Shown here in pieces: positions 10,226-22,419 of a stretch of DNA of 64,000 bases (the stretch's first letter is position 1; every line of letters begins with the position of its first letter). The stretch is from Tetranychus cinnabarinus. Its lineage: Eukaryota > Arthropoda > Arachnida > Trombidiformes > Tetranychidae. A program made the position numbers and the translations under genes. The stretch lies in the NCBI GenBank assembly GCA_022266195.1, contig WHVY01000004.1, positions 17,501 to 81,500 of the forward strand, read 5' to 3'. Below the pieces are notes generated by a model. It was not told where the DNA came from. It made no database searches and saw only the letters and a list, made by a program, of their open reading frames with translations.

Positions 10226-11083
10226 TGTATTAGTGTAAGACCAATCGTGAATATTACGTTCTTTACAAATTTGATCAATTTTGAACTTTTAATTAATAAC
10301 TTGAATGATGAATAAGAGTAAACTTTTAAATAATCAGGAAGTAACTTTGAGTAATTGTGAGAGAGTTTGATTCTTTAAATAAACTTTGAGTATTTGACCA
10401 ACTTTGACTAATTTAGTCTTTGAATAATAATCAGCTTGAGAAAGTGTTGAATCAGCGTGCGTTTTCTTTAATAGCTTTTTGAAACTTTGAACTTTACCAA
10501 ATCTTTGCTAAGCTTTCAGCGCTTACCCGGTCTCGATGATTGGGAGCTTTGCTCTCAAGGTGACCTTTGAAGGACTTTGAAGGTTGAAGCTCGACCTTTA
10601 CCAAAACAAATGATAAAACTGTGAAAGTTCTGCAATTCAATGTTAAAGGCACAAAATTTCTTTAATTAACTGCTGGTGTGATCTTGAGAATAGTTCTGTT
10701 GGTGATTGAAGACTTGTGTGTTGAAAAATGTTGAGTGTCTTTATTATAACAGGATTGTTCAATTGATGAATATATCACTAGATTCGTTGAATTCAATTCA
10801 AATTAATATGAGATTCACTAAGGTTTTTAGAGCAATGCTCTAAAATTAGTAAGACACACTTTTGAAGGCTTTAAGCTTTCGAAGTAGAATTTAGATTGAG
10901 AGCAATGCTCTCAGTCTTCACAAAACACAGAATTTTTTGAAGAAGCAAGCTTCAAAAGAAGAATAGATGAATTTGTTTGGAAGCAATGCTTTCAAACTGA
11001 GCACAAAATAATTTAATTAAGATCACTAAAACACACTAAAAATCACAGTTAATTAAATTATTGGGACTAGCATCCTCGCCATT
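10226..11083 (-). other. 5' leader of the retrotransposon, rich in short hairpins
   Basis: About 850 bp between the gag start and the 5' LTR, with no supported gene. It holds a set of similar short inverted repeats with GAGC-type left arms, a 3-nt centre and GCTC-type right arms: 10544-10554, 10825-10845 (9-bp perfect arms), 10897-10913 (7-bp arms), and 10975-10997 (10-bp arms, one mismatch). A related one at 10935-10957 has 8-bp arms and a longer loop. In full-length genomic RNA such a leader could hold packaging or dimerisation signals, but that is inference. Confidence 0.6.
11070..11081 (-). promoter_or_regulatory. Candidate primer-binding site
   Basis: On the sense (minus) strand TGGCGAGGATGC begins two bases after the proposed LTR end. 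Primer-binding sites of LTR elements begin TGG, complementary to a tRNA 3' CCA, and usually lie 0-5 bp from the LTR. I cannot match it to a specific tRNA. An alternative, TGGTGCCTCAC at 11085-11095, would lie inside the LTR as drawn here. Confidence 0.5.
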
Positions 11084-11178
11084 TGTGAGGCACCACGGGA
11101 TGTTAAGGTTGAGGTGTTCACAAAGTGATGGTTAATCAACTAAATTATAACTATAATCAATATTCAATGAGAATTACT

Positions 11179-11184
11179 TTTATT
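11179..11184 (-). terminator. AATAAA polyadenylation signal in the LTR
   Basis: Sense-strand CTAATAAAAG, about 230 bp into the 330-bp LTR and downstream of the TATA-like box. This is where an R/U5 polyadenylation signal would sit. Confidence 0.45.
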
Positions 11185-11290
11185 AGCACAATTAAGGGAA
11201 GAACTTATTTGTGAGCAATGCTCTCAAACATTAATTAACAATTACAATTAAAGCTGAAATAACACATGAAGAGTAAGAGTGAATACTTTG

Positions 11291-11299
11291 ATTTAAATA
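11291..11299 (-). promoter_or_regulatory. TATA-like box in the LTR
   Basis: TATTTAAAT on the sense strand, about 115 bp from the LTR start and about 107 bp before the AATAAA. Its position fits a U3 core promoter, but AT-rich DNA makes such matches common. Confidence 0.4.
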
Positions 11300-14200
11300 C
11301 TGTTTTAAAGAGGAAAAGGAAAAGAGAAAAAATGAATGAAAAAAGCTAAGGGAACAACGATTAATTACAAACTGTGAGAGAGAAAGAGACAAAGTTAGAG
11401 TAGACCCCTTACAGATCGTCAATGTTATTTCAATGTAAATGTCTCATTAGGATCGTTAATGTTATTTCAATGCTGCGACCTAATTGGGATCGTCAATGTT
11501 ATTTCAATTTAAATGTCTCATTGAGATCGTCAATGTTATTACAATGTAAATGTCTCATTGGGATCGTCAATATTATTTCAATGTAAATGTCTCATTAGGA
11601 TCGTCAATGTTATTTCAATGCTGCGATCTCATTGGGATCGTCAATGTTATAATGTAAATGTCTCATTTGGATCGTCAATGTTCATTCAATGTGAATGTCT
11701 AATTGGGATCGTCAATGTTATTACAATGTAAATGTCCAATTGGGATCGTCAATCTTATTTCAATGCTGCGATCTTATTAGGATCGTCAATGTTATTTCAA
11801 TGTAAATATCTCATGAGGATCGTCAATTTTATTTCAATGTAAATATCTCATGAGGATCGTCAATGTTATTTCAATGTAAATGTCTCATTCGGATCGTCAA
11901 TGTTATTTCAATGCTGCGATCTCATTGGGATCGTCAATGTTATTTCAATTTAAATGTCTCATTGGGATCGTCAATGTTATTTCAATTTAAATGTCTCATT
12001 GGGATCGTCAATGTTATTACAATGTAAATGTCCAATTGGGATCGTCAATCTTATTTCAATGCTGCGATCTTATTAGGATCGTCAATGTTATTTCAATGTA
12101 AATATCTCATGAGGATCGTCAATGTTATTTCAATTTAAATGTCTCATTGGGATCGTCAATGTTATTACAATGTAAATGTCTCATTGGGATCGTCAATATT
12201 ATTTCAATGTAAATGTCTCATTAGGATCGTCAATGTTATTTCAATGCTGCGATCTCATTGGGATCGTTAATGTTATAATGTAAATGTCTCATTTGGATCG
12301 TCAATGTTCATTCAATGTGAATGTCTCATTAGGATCGTCAAAGTTATTTCAATGCTGCGATCTCATTGGGATCGTCAATGTTATTTCAATTTAAATGTCT
12401 CATTGGGATCGTCAATGTTATTTCAATGCTGCGATCTCATTGGGATCGTCAATGTTATTTCAATTTAAATGTCTCATTGGGATCGTCAATGTTATTTAAA
12501 TTTAAATGTCTCATTGGGATCGTCAATGTTATTTCAATTTAAATGTCTCATTGGGATCGTCAATGTTATTACAATGTAAATGTCCAATTGGGATCGTCAA
12601 TCTTATTTCAATGCTGCGATCTTATTAGGATCGTCAATGTTATTTCAATGTAAATGTCTCATTAGGATCGTCAATGTTATTTCAATGCTGCGACCTAATT
12701 GGGATCGTCAATGTTATTTCAATTTAAATGTCTCATTGAGATCGTCAATGTTATTACAATGTAAATGTCTCATTGGGATCGTCAATATTATTTCAATGTA
12801 AATGTCTCATTAGGATCGTCAATGTTATTTCAATGCTGCGATCTCATTGGGATCGTCAATGTTATAATGTAAATGTCTCATTTGGATCGTCAATGTTCAT
12901 TCAATGTGAATGTCTCATTAGGATCGTCAAAGTTATTTCAATGCTGCGATCTCATTGGGATCGTCAATGTTATTTCAATTTAAATGTCTCATTGGGATCG
13001 TCAATGTTATTACAATGTAAATGTCTCATTGGGATCGTCAATATTATTTCAATGTAAATGTCTCATTAGGATCGTCAATGTTATTTCAATGCTGCGATCT
13101 CATTGGGATCGTCAATGTTATTTCAATTTAAATGTCTCAATGGGATCGTCAATGTTATTACAATGTAAATGTCTCATTGGGATCGTCAATATTATTTCAA
13201 TGTAAATGGTTCATCAGGATCGTCAATGTTATTTCAATGCTGCGATCTCATTGGGATCGTCAATGTTATAATGTAAATGTCTCATTTAAACGTCAATGTT
13301 CATTCAATGTGAATGTCTCATTAGGATAGTCAAAGTTATTTCAATGCTGCGATCTCATTGGGATCGTCAATGTTATTTCAATTTAAATGTCTCATTGGGA
13401 TCGTCAATGTTATTACAATGTAAATGTCCAATTGGGATCGTCAATCTTATTTCAATGCTGCGATCTTATTAGGATCGTCAATGTTATTTCAATGTAAATA
13501 TCTCATGAGGATCGTCAATGTTATTTCAATGTAAATGTCTCATTGGGATCGTCAATGTTATTTCAATGCTGCGATCTCATTGGGATCGTCAATGTTATGA
13601 TGTAAATGTCTCATTTGGATCGTCAATGTTCATTCAATGTGAATGTCTCATTAGGATCGTCAAAGTTATTTCAATGCTGCGATCTCATTGGGATCGTCAA
13701 TGTTATTTCAATTTAAATGTCTCATTGGGATCGTCAATGTTATTACAATGTAAATGTCCAATTGGGATCGTCAATCTTATTTCAATGCTGCGATCTTATT
13801 AGGATCGTCAATGTTATTTCAATGTAAATATCTCATGAGGATCGTCAATGTTATTTCAATGTAAATGTCTCATTCGGATCGTCAATGTTATTTCAATGCT
13901 GCGATCTCATTGGGATCGTCAATGTTATTTCAATTTAAATGTCTCATTGGGATCGTCAATGTTATTACAATGTAAATGTCTCATTGGGATCGTCAATATT
14001 ATTTCAATGTAAATGTCTCATTAGGATCGTCAATGTTATTTCAATGCTGCGATCTCATTGGGATCGTCAATGTTATAATGTAAATGTCTCATTTGGATCG
14101 TCAATGTTCATTCAATGTGAATGTCTCATTAGGATCGTCAAAGTTATTTCAATGCTGCGATCTCATTGGGATCGTCAATGTTATTGCAATTTAAATGTCT

Positions 14201-14439
14201 CATTGGGATCGTCAATGTTATTACAATGTAAATGTCTCATTGGGATCGTCAATATTATTTCAATGTAAATGTCTCATTAGGATCGTCAATGTTATTTCAA
14301 TGCTGCGATCTCATTGGGATCGTCAATGTTATAATGTAAATGTCTCATTTGGATCGTCAATGTTCATTCAATGTGCCTGTCTCATTAGGACCGTCAAAGT
14401 TATTTCAATGCTGCGATCACATTGGGATCGTCAATGTTA

Positions 14440-17400
14440 TTTCAATTTAAATGTCTCATTGGGATCGTCAATGTTATTACAATGTAAATGTCCAATTGGG
14501 ATCGTCAATCTTATTTCAATGCTGCGATCTCATTGGGATCGTCAATGTTATTTCAATTTAAATGTCTCATTGGGATCGTCAATGTTATTTCAATTTAAAT
14601 GTCTCATTGGGATCGTCAATGTTATTACAATGTAAATGTCCAATTGGGATCGTCAATCTTATTTCAATGCTGCGATCTTATTAGGATGGTCAATGTTATT
14701 TCAATGTAAATATCTCATGAGGATCGTCAATGTTATTTCAATGTAAATGTCTCATTCGGATCGTCAATGTTATTTCAATGCTGCGATCTCATTGGGATCG
14801 TCAATGTTATTTCAATTTAAATGTCTCATTGGGATCGTCAATGTTATTACAATGTAAATGTCTCATTGGGATCGTCAATATTATTTCAATGTAAATGTCT
14901 CATTAGGATCGTCAATGTTATTTCAATGCTGCGATCTCATTGGGATCGTCAATGTTATTTCAATTTAAATGTCTCATTGGGATCGTCAATGTTATTACAA
15001 TGTAAATGTCCAATTGGGATCGTCAATCTTATTTCAATGCTGCGATCTCATTAGGATCGTCAATGTTATTTCAATGTAAATATCTCATGAGGATCGTCAA
15101 TGTTATTTCAATGTAAATGTCTCATTCGGATCGTCAATGTTATTTCAATGCTGCGATCTCATTGGGATCGTCAATGTTATTTCAATTTAAATGTCTCATT
15201 GGGATCGTCAATGTTATTTCAATTTAAATGTCTCATTGGGATCGTCAATGTTATTACAATGTAAATGTCCAATTGGGATCGTCAATCTTATTTCAATGCT
15301 GCGATCTTATTAGGATGGTCAATGTTATTTCAATGTAAATATCTCATGAGGATCGTCAATGTTATTTCAATGTAAATGTCTCATTCGGATCGTCAATGTT
15401 ATTTCAATGTAAATCTCTCATTGGGATCGTCAATATTATTTCAATGTAAATGTCTCATTAGGATCGTCAATGTTATTTCAATGCTGCGATCTCATTGGGA
15501 TCGTCAATGTTATTTCAATGTAAATATCTCATGAGGATCGTCAATGTTATTTCAATGTAAATGTCTCATTCGGATCGTCAATGTTATTTCAATGCTGCGA
15601 TCTCATTGGGATCGTCAATGTTATTTCAATTTAAATGTCTCATTAGGATCGTCAATGTTATTTCAATGCTGCGATCTCATTGGGATCGTCAATGTTATTT
15701 CAATGTAAATATCTCATGAGGATCGTCAATGTTATTTCAATGTAAATGTCTCATTCGGATCGTCAATGTTATTTCAATGTAAATATCTCATGAGGATCGT
15801 CAATGTTATTTCAATGTAAATGTCTCATTCGGATCGTCAATGTTATTTCAATGCTGCGATCTCATTGGGATCGTCAATATTATTTCAATGTAAATGTCTC
15901 ATTAGGATCGTCAATGTTATTTCAATGCTGCGATCTCATTGGGATCGTCAATGTTATTTCAATGTAAATATCTCATGAGGATCGTCAATGTTATTTCAAT
16001 GTAAATGTCTCATTCGGATCGTCAATGTTATTTCAATGCTGCGATCTCATTGGGATCGTCAATGTTATTTCAATTTAAATGTCTCATTGGGATCGTCAAT
16101 GTTATTTCAATTTAAATGTCTCATTGGGATCGTCAATGTTATTACAATGTAAATGTCCAATTGGGATCGTCAATCTTATTTCAATGCTGCGATCTTATTA
16201 GGATGGTCAATGTTATTTCAATGTAAATATCTCATGAGGATCGTCAATGTTATTTCAATGTAAATGTCTCATTCGGATCGTCAATGTTATTTCAATGCTG
16301 CGATCTCATTGGGATCGTCAATGTTATTTCAATTTAAATGTCTCATTGGGATCGTCAATGTTATTACAATGTAAATGTCCAATTGGGATCGTCAATCTTA
16401 TTTCAATGCTGCGATCTCATTAGGATCGTCAATGTTATTTCAATGTAAATATCTCATGAGGATCGTCAATGTTATTTCAATGCTGCGATCTCATTGGGAT
16501 CGTCAATGTTATTTCAATTTGAATGTCTCATTGGGATCGTCAATGTTATTTCAATTTAAATGTCTCATTGGGATCGTCAATGTTATTACAATGTAAATGT
16601 CCAATTGGGATCGTCAATCTTATTTCAATGCTGCGATCTTATTAGGATGGTCAATGTTATTTCAATGTAAATATCTCATGAGGATCGTCAATGTTATTTC
16701 AATGTAAATGTCTCATTCGGATCGTCAATGTTATTTCAATGCTGCGATCTCATTGGGATCGTCAATGTTATTTCAATTTAAATGTCTCATTGGGATCGTC
16801 AATGTTATTACAATGTAAATGTCTCATTGGGATCGTCAATATTATTTCAATGTAAATGTCTCATTAGGATCGTCAATGTTATTTCAATGCTGCGATCTCA
16901 TTGGGATCGTCAATGTTATTTCAATTTAAATGTCTCATTGGGATCGTCAATGTTATTACAATGTAAATGTCCAATTGGGATCGTCAATCTTATTTCAATG
17001 CTGCGATCTCATTAGGATCGTCAATGTTATTTCAATGTAAATATCTCATGAGGATCGTCAATGTTATTTCAATGTAAATGTCTCATTCGGATCGTCAATG
17101 TTATTTCAATGCTGCGATCTCATTGGGATCGTCAATGTTATTTCAATTTAAATGTCTCATTGGGATCGTCAATGTTATTTCAATTTAAATGTCTCATTGG
17201 GATCGTCAATGTAATTACAATGTAAATGTCCAATTGGGATCGTCAATCTTATTTCAATGCTGCGATCTTATTAGGATCGTCAATGTTATTTCAATGTAAA
17301 TATCTCATGAGGATCGTCAATGTTATTTCAATGTAAATGTCTCATTCGGATCGTCAATGTTATTTCAATGCTGCGATCTCATTGGGATCGTCAATGTTAT

Positions 17401-19260
17401 TTCAATTTAAATGTCTCATTGGGATCGTCAATGTTATTTCAATTTAAATGTCTCATTGGGATCGTCAATATTATTTCAATGTAAATGTCTCATTAGGATC
17501 GTCAATGTTATTTCAATGCTGCGATCTCATTGGGATCGTCAATGTTATTTCAATGTAAATATCTCATGAGGATCGTCAATGTTATTTCAATGTAAATGTC
17601 TCATTCGGATCGTCAATGTTATTTCAATGCTGCGATCTCATTGGGATCGTCAATGTTATTTCAATTTAAATGTCTCATTGGGATCGTCAATGTTATTTCA
17701 ATTTAAATGTCTCATTGGGATCGTCAATGTTATTACAATGTAAATGTCCAATTGGGATCGTCAATCTTATTTCAATGCTGCGATCTTATTAGGATGGTCA
17801 ATGTTATTTCAATGTAAATATCTCATGAGGATCGTCAATGTTATTTCAATGTAAATGTCTCATTCGGATCGTCAATGTTATTTCAATGCTGCGATCTCAT
17901 TGGGATCGTCAATGTTATTTCAATTTAAATGTCTCATTGGGATCGTCAATGTTATTACAATGTAAATGTCCAATTGGGATCGTCAATCTTATTTCAATGC
18001 TGCGATCTCATTAGGATCGTCAATGTTATTTCAATGTAAATATCTCATGAGGATCGTCAATGTTATTTCAATGCTGCGATCTCATTGGGATCGTCAATGT
18101 TATTTCAATTTGAATGTCTCATTGGGATCGTCAATGTTATTTCAATTTAAATGTCTCATTGGGATCGTCAATGTTATTACAATGTAAATGTCCAATTGGG
18201 ATCGTCAATCTTATTTCAATGCTGCGATCTTATTAGGATGGTCAATGTTATTTCAATGTAAATATCTCATGAGGATCGTCAATGTTATTTCAATGTAAAT
18301 GTCTCATTCGGATCGTCAATGTTATTTCAATGCTGCGATCTCATTGGGATCGTCAATGTTATTTCAATTTAAATGTCTCATTGGGATCGTCAATGTTATT
18401 ACAATGTAAATGTCTCATTGGGATCGTCAATATTATTTCAATGTAAATGTCTCATTAGGATCGTCAATGTTATTTCAATGCTGCGATCTCATTGGGATCG
18501 TCAATGTTATTTCAATTTAAATGTCTCATTGGGATCGTCAATGTTATTACAATGTAAATGTCCAATTGGGATCGTCAATCTTATTTCAATGCTGCGATCT
18601 CATTAGGATCGTCAATGTTATTTCAATGTAAATATCTCATGAGGATCGTCAATGTTATTTCAATGTAAATGTCTCATTCGGATCGTCAATGTTATTTCAA
18701 TGCTGCGATCTCATTGGGATCGTCAATGTTATTTCAATTTAAATGTCTCATTGGGATCGTCAATGTTATTTCAATTTAAATGTCTCATTGGGATCGTCAA
18801 TGTAATTACAATGTAAATGTCCAATTGGGATCGTCAATCTTATTTCAATGCTGCGATCTTATTAGGATCGTCAATGTTATTTCAATGTAAATATCTCATG
18901 AGGATCGTCAATGTTATTTCAATGTAAATGTCTCATTCGGATCGTCAATGTTATTTCAATGCTGCGATCTCATTGGGATCGTCAATGTTATTTCAATTTA
19001 AATGTCTCATTGGGATCGTCAATGTTATTTCAATTTAAATGTCTCATTGGGATCGTCAATATTATTTCAATGTAAATGTCTCATTAGGATCGTCAATGTT
19101 ATTTCAATGCTGCGATCTCATTGGGATCGTCAATGTTATTTCAATTTAAATGTCTCATTGGGATCGTCAATGTTATTTCAATTTAAATGTCTCATTGGGA
19201 TCGTCAATATTATTTCAATGTAAATGTCTCATTAGGATCGTCAATGTTATTTCAATGCTG
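14440..19260. repeat. Satellite stretch lacking the 34-bp unit
   Basis: Between the 34-bp units at about 14.33 kb and 19.28 kb I find no GTTATAATG or GTTATGATG unit, although they occur throughout the rest of the array. All unit spacings here are therefore clean multiples of 37. It contains the 1,591-bp higher-order repeat. Confidence 0.75.
15860..19052. repeat. 1,591-bp higher-order repeat, two copies
   Basis: A block of exactly 43 units (43 x 37 = 1,591) is duplicated in tandem. Diagnostic private changes recur at this spacing: a CAATTTGAATG unit near 16.52 and 18.11 kb, a GTAATTACAATG unit near 17.21 and 18.80 kb, and an AATATTATTTC unit near 15.88, 17.47 and 19.06 kb. Confidence 0.8.
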
Positions 19261-19375
19261 CGATCTCATTGGGATCGTCAATGTTATAATGTAAATGTCT
19301 CATTTGGATCGTAAATGTTCATTCAATGTGAATGTCTCATTAGGATCGTCAAAGTTATTTCAATGCTGCGATCTC

Positions 19376-22275
19376 ATTGGGATCGTCAATGTTATTTCAA
19401 TTTAAATGTCTCATTGGGATCGTCAATATTATTTCAATGTAAATGTCTCATTGGGATCGTCAATGTTATTTTAATGTAAATGTCTCATTCGGATCGTCAA
19501 TGTTATTTCAATGCTGCGATCTCATTGGGATCGTCAATGTTATTTCAATGTAAATGTCTCATTGGGATCGTCAATGTTATTTTAATGTAAATGTCTCATT
19601 CGGATCGTCAATGTTATTTCAATGCTGCGATCTCATTGGGATCGTCAATGTTATTTCAATTTAAATGTCTCATTGGGATCGTCAATGTAATTACAATGTA
19701 AATGTCCAATTGGGATCGTCAATCTTATTTCAATGCTGCGATCTTATTAGGATCGTCAATGTTATTTCAATGTAAATATCTCATGAGGATCGTCAATGTT
19801 ATTTCAATGCTGCGATCTCATTGGGATCGTCAATGTTATTTCAATTTAAATGTCTCATTGGGATCGTCAATGTTATTTCAATTTAAATGTCTCATTGGGA
19901 TCGTCAATATTATTTCAATGTAAATGTCTCATTAGGATCGTCAATGTTATTTCAATGCTGCGATCTCATTGGGATCGTCAATGTTATAATGTAAATGTCT
20001 CATTTGGATCGTAAATGTTCATTCAATGTGAATGTCTCATTAGGATCGTCAAAGTTATTTCAATGCTGCGATCTCATTGGGATCGTCAATGTTATTTCAA
20101 TTTAAATGTCTCATTGGGATCGTCAATATTATTTCAATGTAAATGTCTCATTGGGATCGTCAATGTTATTTCAATGTAAATGTCTCATTCGGATCGTCAA
20201 TGTTATTTCAATGCTGCGATCTCATTGGGATCGTCAATGTTATTTCAATTTAAATGTCTCATTGGGATCGTAAATGTTCATTCAATGTGAATGTCTCATT
20301 AGGATCGTCAAAGTTATTTCAATGCTGCGATCTCATTGGGATCGTCAATGTTATTTCAATTTAAATGTCTCATTGGGATCGTCAATATTATTTCAATGTA
20401 AATGTCTCATTGGGATCGTCAATGTTATTTCAATGTAAATGTCTCATTCGGATCGTCAATGTTATTTCAATGCTGCGATCTCATTGGGATCGTCAATGTT
20501 ATTTCAATTTAAATGTCTCATTGGGATCGTAAATGTTCATTCAATGTGAATGTCTCATTAGGATCGTCAAAGTTATTTCAATGCTGCGATCTCATTGGGA
20601 TCGTCAATGTTATTTCAATTTAAATGTCTCATTGGGATCGTCAATATTATTTCAATGTAAATGTCTCATTGGGATCGTAAATGTTCATTCAATGTGAATG
20701 TCTCATTAGGATCGTCAATGTTATTTCAATGCTGCGATCTCATTGGGATCGTCAATGTTATTTCAATTTAAATGTCTCATTGGGATCGTCAATATTATTT
20801 CAATGTAAATGTCTCATTGGGATCGTCAATGTTATTTCAATTTAAATGTCTCATTGGGATCGTCAATATTATTTCAATGTAAATGTCTCATTGGGATCGT
20901 CAATGTTATTTTAATGTAAATGTCTCATTCGGATCGTCAATGTTATTTCAATGCTGCGATCTCATTGGGATCGTCAATGTTATTTCAATGTAAATGTCTC
21001 ATTGGGATCGTCAATGTTATTTTAATGTAAATGTCTCATTCGGATCGTCAATGTTATTTCAATGCTGCGATCTCATTGGGATCGTCAATGTTATTTCAAT
21101 TTAAATGTCTCATTGGGATCGTCAATGTAATTACAATGTAAATGTCCAATTGGGATCGTCAATCTTATTTCAATGCTGCGATCTTATTAGGATCTTCAAT
21201 GTTATTTCAATGTAAATATCTCATGAGGATCGTCAATGTTATTTCAATGCTGCGATCTCATTGGGATCGTCAATGTTATTTCAATTTAAATGTCTCATTG
21301 GGATCGTCAATGTTATTTCAATTTAAATGTCTCATTGGGATCGTCAATATTATTTCAATGTAAATGTCTCATTAGGATCGTCAATGTTATTTCAATGCTG
21401 CGATCTCATTGGGATCGTCAATGTTATAATGTAAATGTCTCATTTGGATCGTAAATGTTCATTCAATGTGAATGTCTCATTAGGATCGTCAAAGTTATTT
21501 CAATGCTGCGATCTCATTGGGATCGTCAATGTTATTTCAATTTAAATGTCTCATTGGGATCGTCAATATTATTTCAATGTAAATGTCTCATTGGGATCGT
21601 CAATGTTATTTCAATGTAAATGTCTCATTCGGATCGTCAATGTTATTTCAATGCTGCGATCTCATTGGGATCGTCAATGTTATTTCAATTTAAATGTCTC
21701 ATTGGGATCGTAAATGTTCATTCAATGTGAATGTCTCATTAGGATCGTCAAAGTTATTTCAATGCTGCGATCTCATTGGGATCGTCAATGTTATTTCAAT
21801 TTAAATGTCTCATTGGGATCGTCAATATTATTTCAATGTAAATGTCTCATTGGGATCGTCAATGTTATTTCAATGTAAATGTCTCATTCGGATCGTCAAT
21901 GTTATTTCAATGCTGCGATCTCATTGGGATCGTCAATGTTATTTCAATTTAAATGTCTCATTGGGATCGTAAATGTTCATTCAATGTGAATGTCTCATTA
22001 GGATCGTCAAAGTTATTTCAATGCTGCGATCTCATTGGGATCGTCAATGTTATTTCAATTTAAATGTCTCATTGGGATCGTCAATATTATTTCAATGTAA
22101 ATGTCTCATTGGGATCGTAAATGTTCATTCAATGTGAATGTCTCATTAGGATCGTCAATGTTATTTCAATGCTGCGATCTCATTGGGATCGTCAATGTTA
22201 TTTCAATTTAAATGTCTCATTGGGATCGTCAATATTATTTCAATGTAAATGTCTCATTGGGATCGTCAATGTTAT
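19376..22275. repeat. 1,440-bp higher-order repeat, two copies
   Basis: A block of 39 units including one 34-bp unit (39 x 37 - 3 = 1,440) is duplicated. Shared markers lie 1,440 bp apart: TTATTTTAATG near 19.46 and 20.90 kb, and GTAATTACAATG near 19.69 and 21.13 kb. One difference I noticed is GGATCTTCAATG near 21.19 kb where copy 1 has GGATCGTC. The edges are approximate to about one unit. Confidence 0.78.
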
Positions 22276-22419
22276 TTCAATGTAAATGTCTCATTCGGAT
22301 CGTCAATGTTATTTCAATGCTGCGATCTCATTGGGATCGTCAATGTTATTTCAATTTAAATGTCTCATTGGGATCGTCAATGTTATTTCAATTTAAATGT
22401 CTCATTGGGATCGTCAATG

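Larger units (their letters stand above)
4158..11413. mobile_element. Ty3/gypsy LTR retrotransposon, broken and rearranged into two inverted pieces
   Basis: One element family accounts for everything between the telomere and the satellite. The inner piece runs leftwards on the minus strand from its 5' LTR (11413-11084) through the leader and gag-pol to a break at 6171. The outer piece lies on the plus strand, begins inside RNase H at the telomere junction and ends about 54 bp after the pol stop codon. The domain order gag, protease, RT, RNase H, integrase is that of Ty3/gypsy elements. No env gene and no 3' LTR are present. The coding regions have no frameshift or internal stop, so the insertion is young. 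The two pieces overlap over 724 bp with no visible difference, which suggests they derive from a single copy. Confidence 0.88.
11084..11413 (-). repeat. 5' long terminal repeat (330 bp)
   Basis: The proposed LTR has the canonical ends: on the sense strand it starts TGTAAGGGG (from 11413) and ends GGTGCCTCACA (11084), that is TGT...ACA. The outer end abuts a satellite unit with no gap, and the inner end is followed by a TGG primer-binding candidate. A TATA-like TATTTAAAT lies about 115 bp in and an AATAAA about 230 bp in, in the right order for U3-R-U5. A pyrimidine-rich run fills part of U3. The boundaries rest on these signals, because no second LTR exists in the window for comparison. Confidence 0.72.

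Noticed and set aside
10236..10243. Primer-binding site near the gag start (sense TGGTCTTACAC)
   Set aside because: It is not preceded by a CA-ended LTR and lies about 850 bp from the proposed LTR. The candidate at 11070-11081 fits better.
4158..11413. Endogenous retrovirus with an envelope gene
   Set aside because: No third open frame with a signal peptide or membrane anchor is present. Only 54 bp follow the pol stop before the junction, so an env cannot be seen and none is claimed.
11231..11422. 63-codon minus-strand open frame in the LTR
   Set aside because: It covers the pyrimidine-rich LTR and crosses the LTR/satellite boundary, so it is a chance frame.
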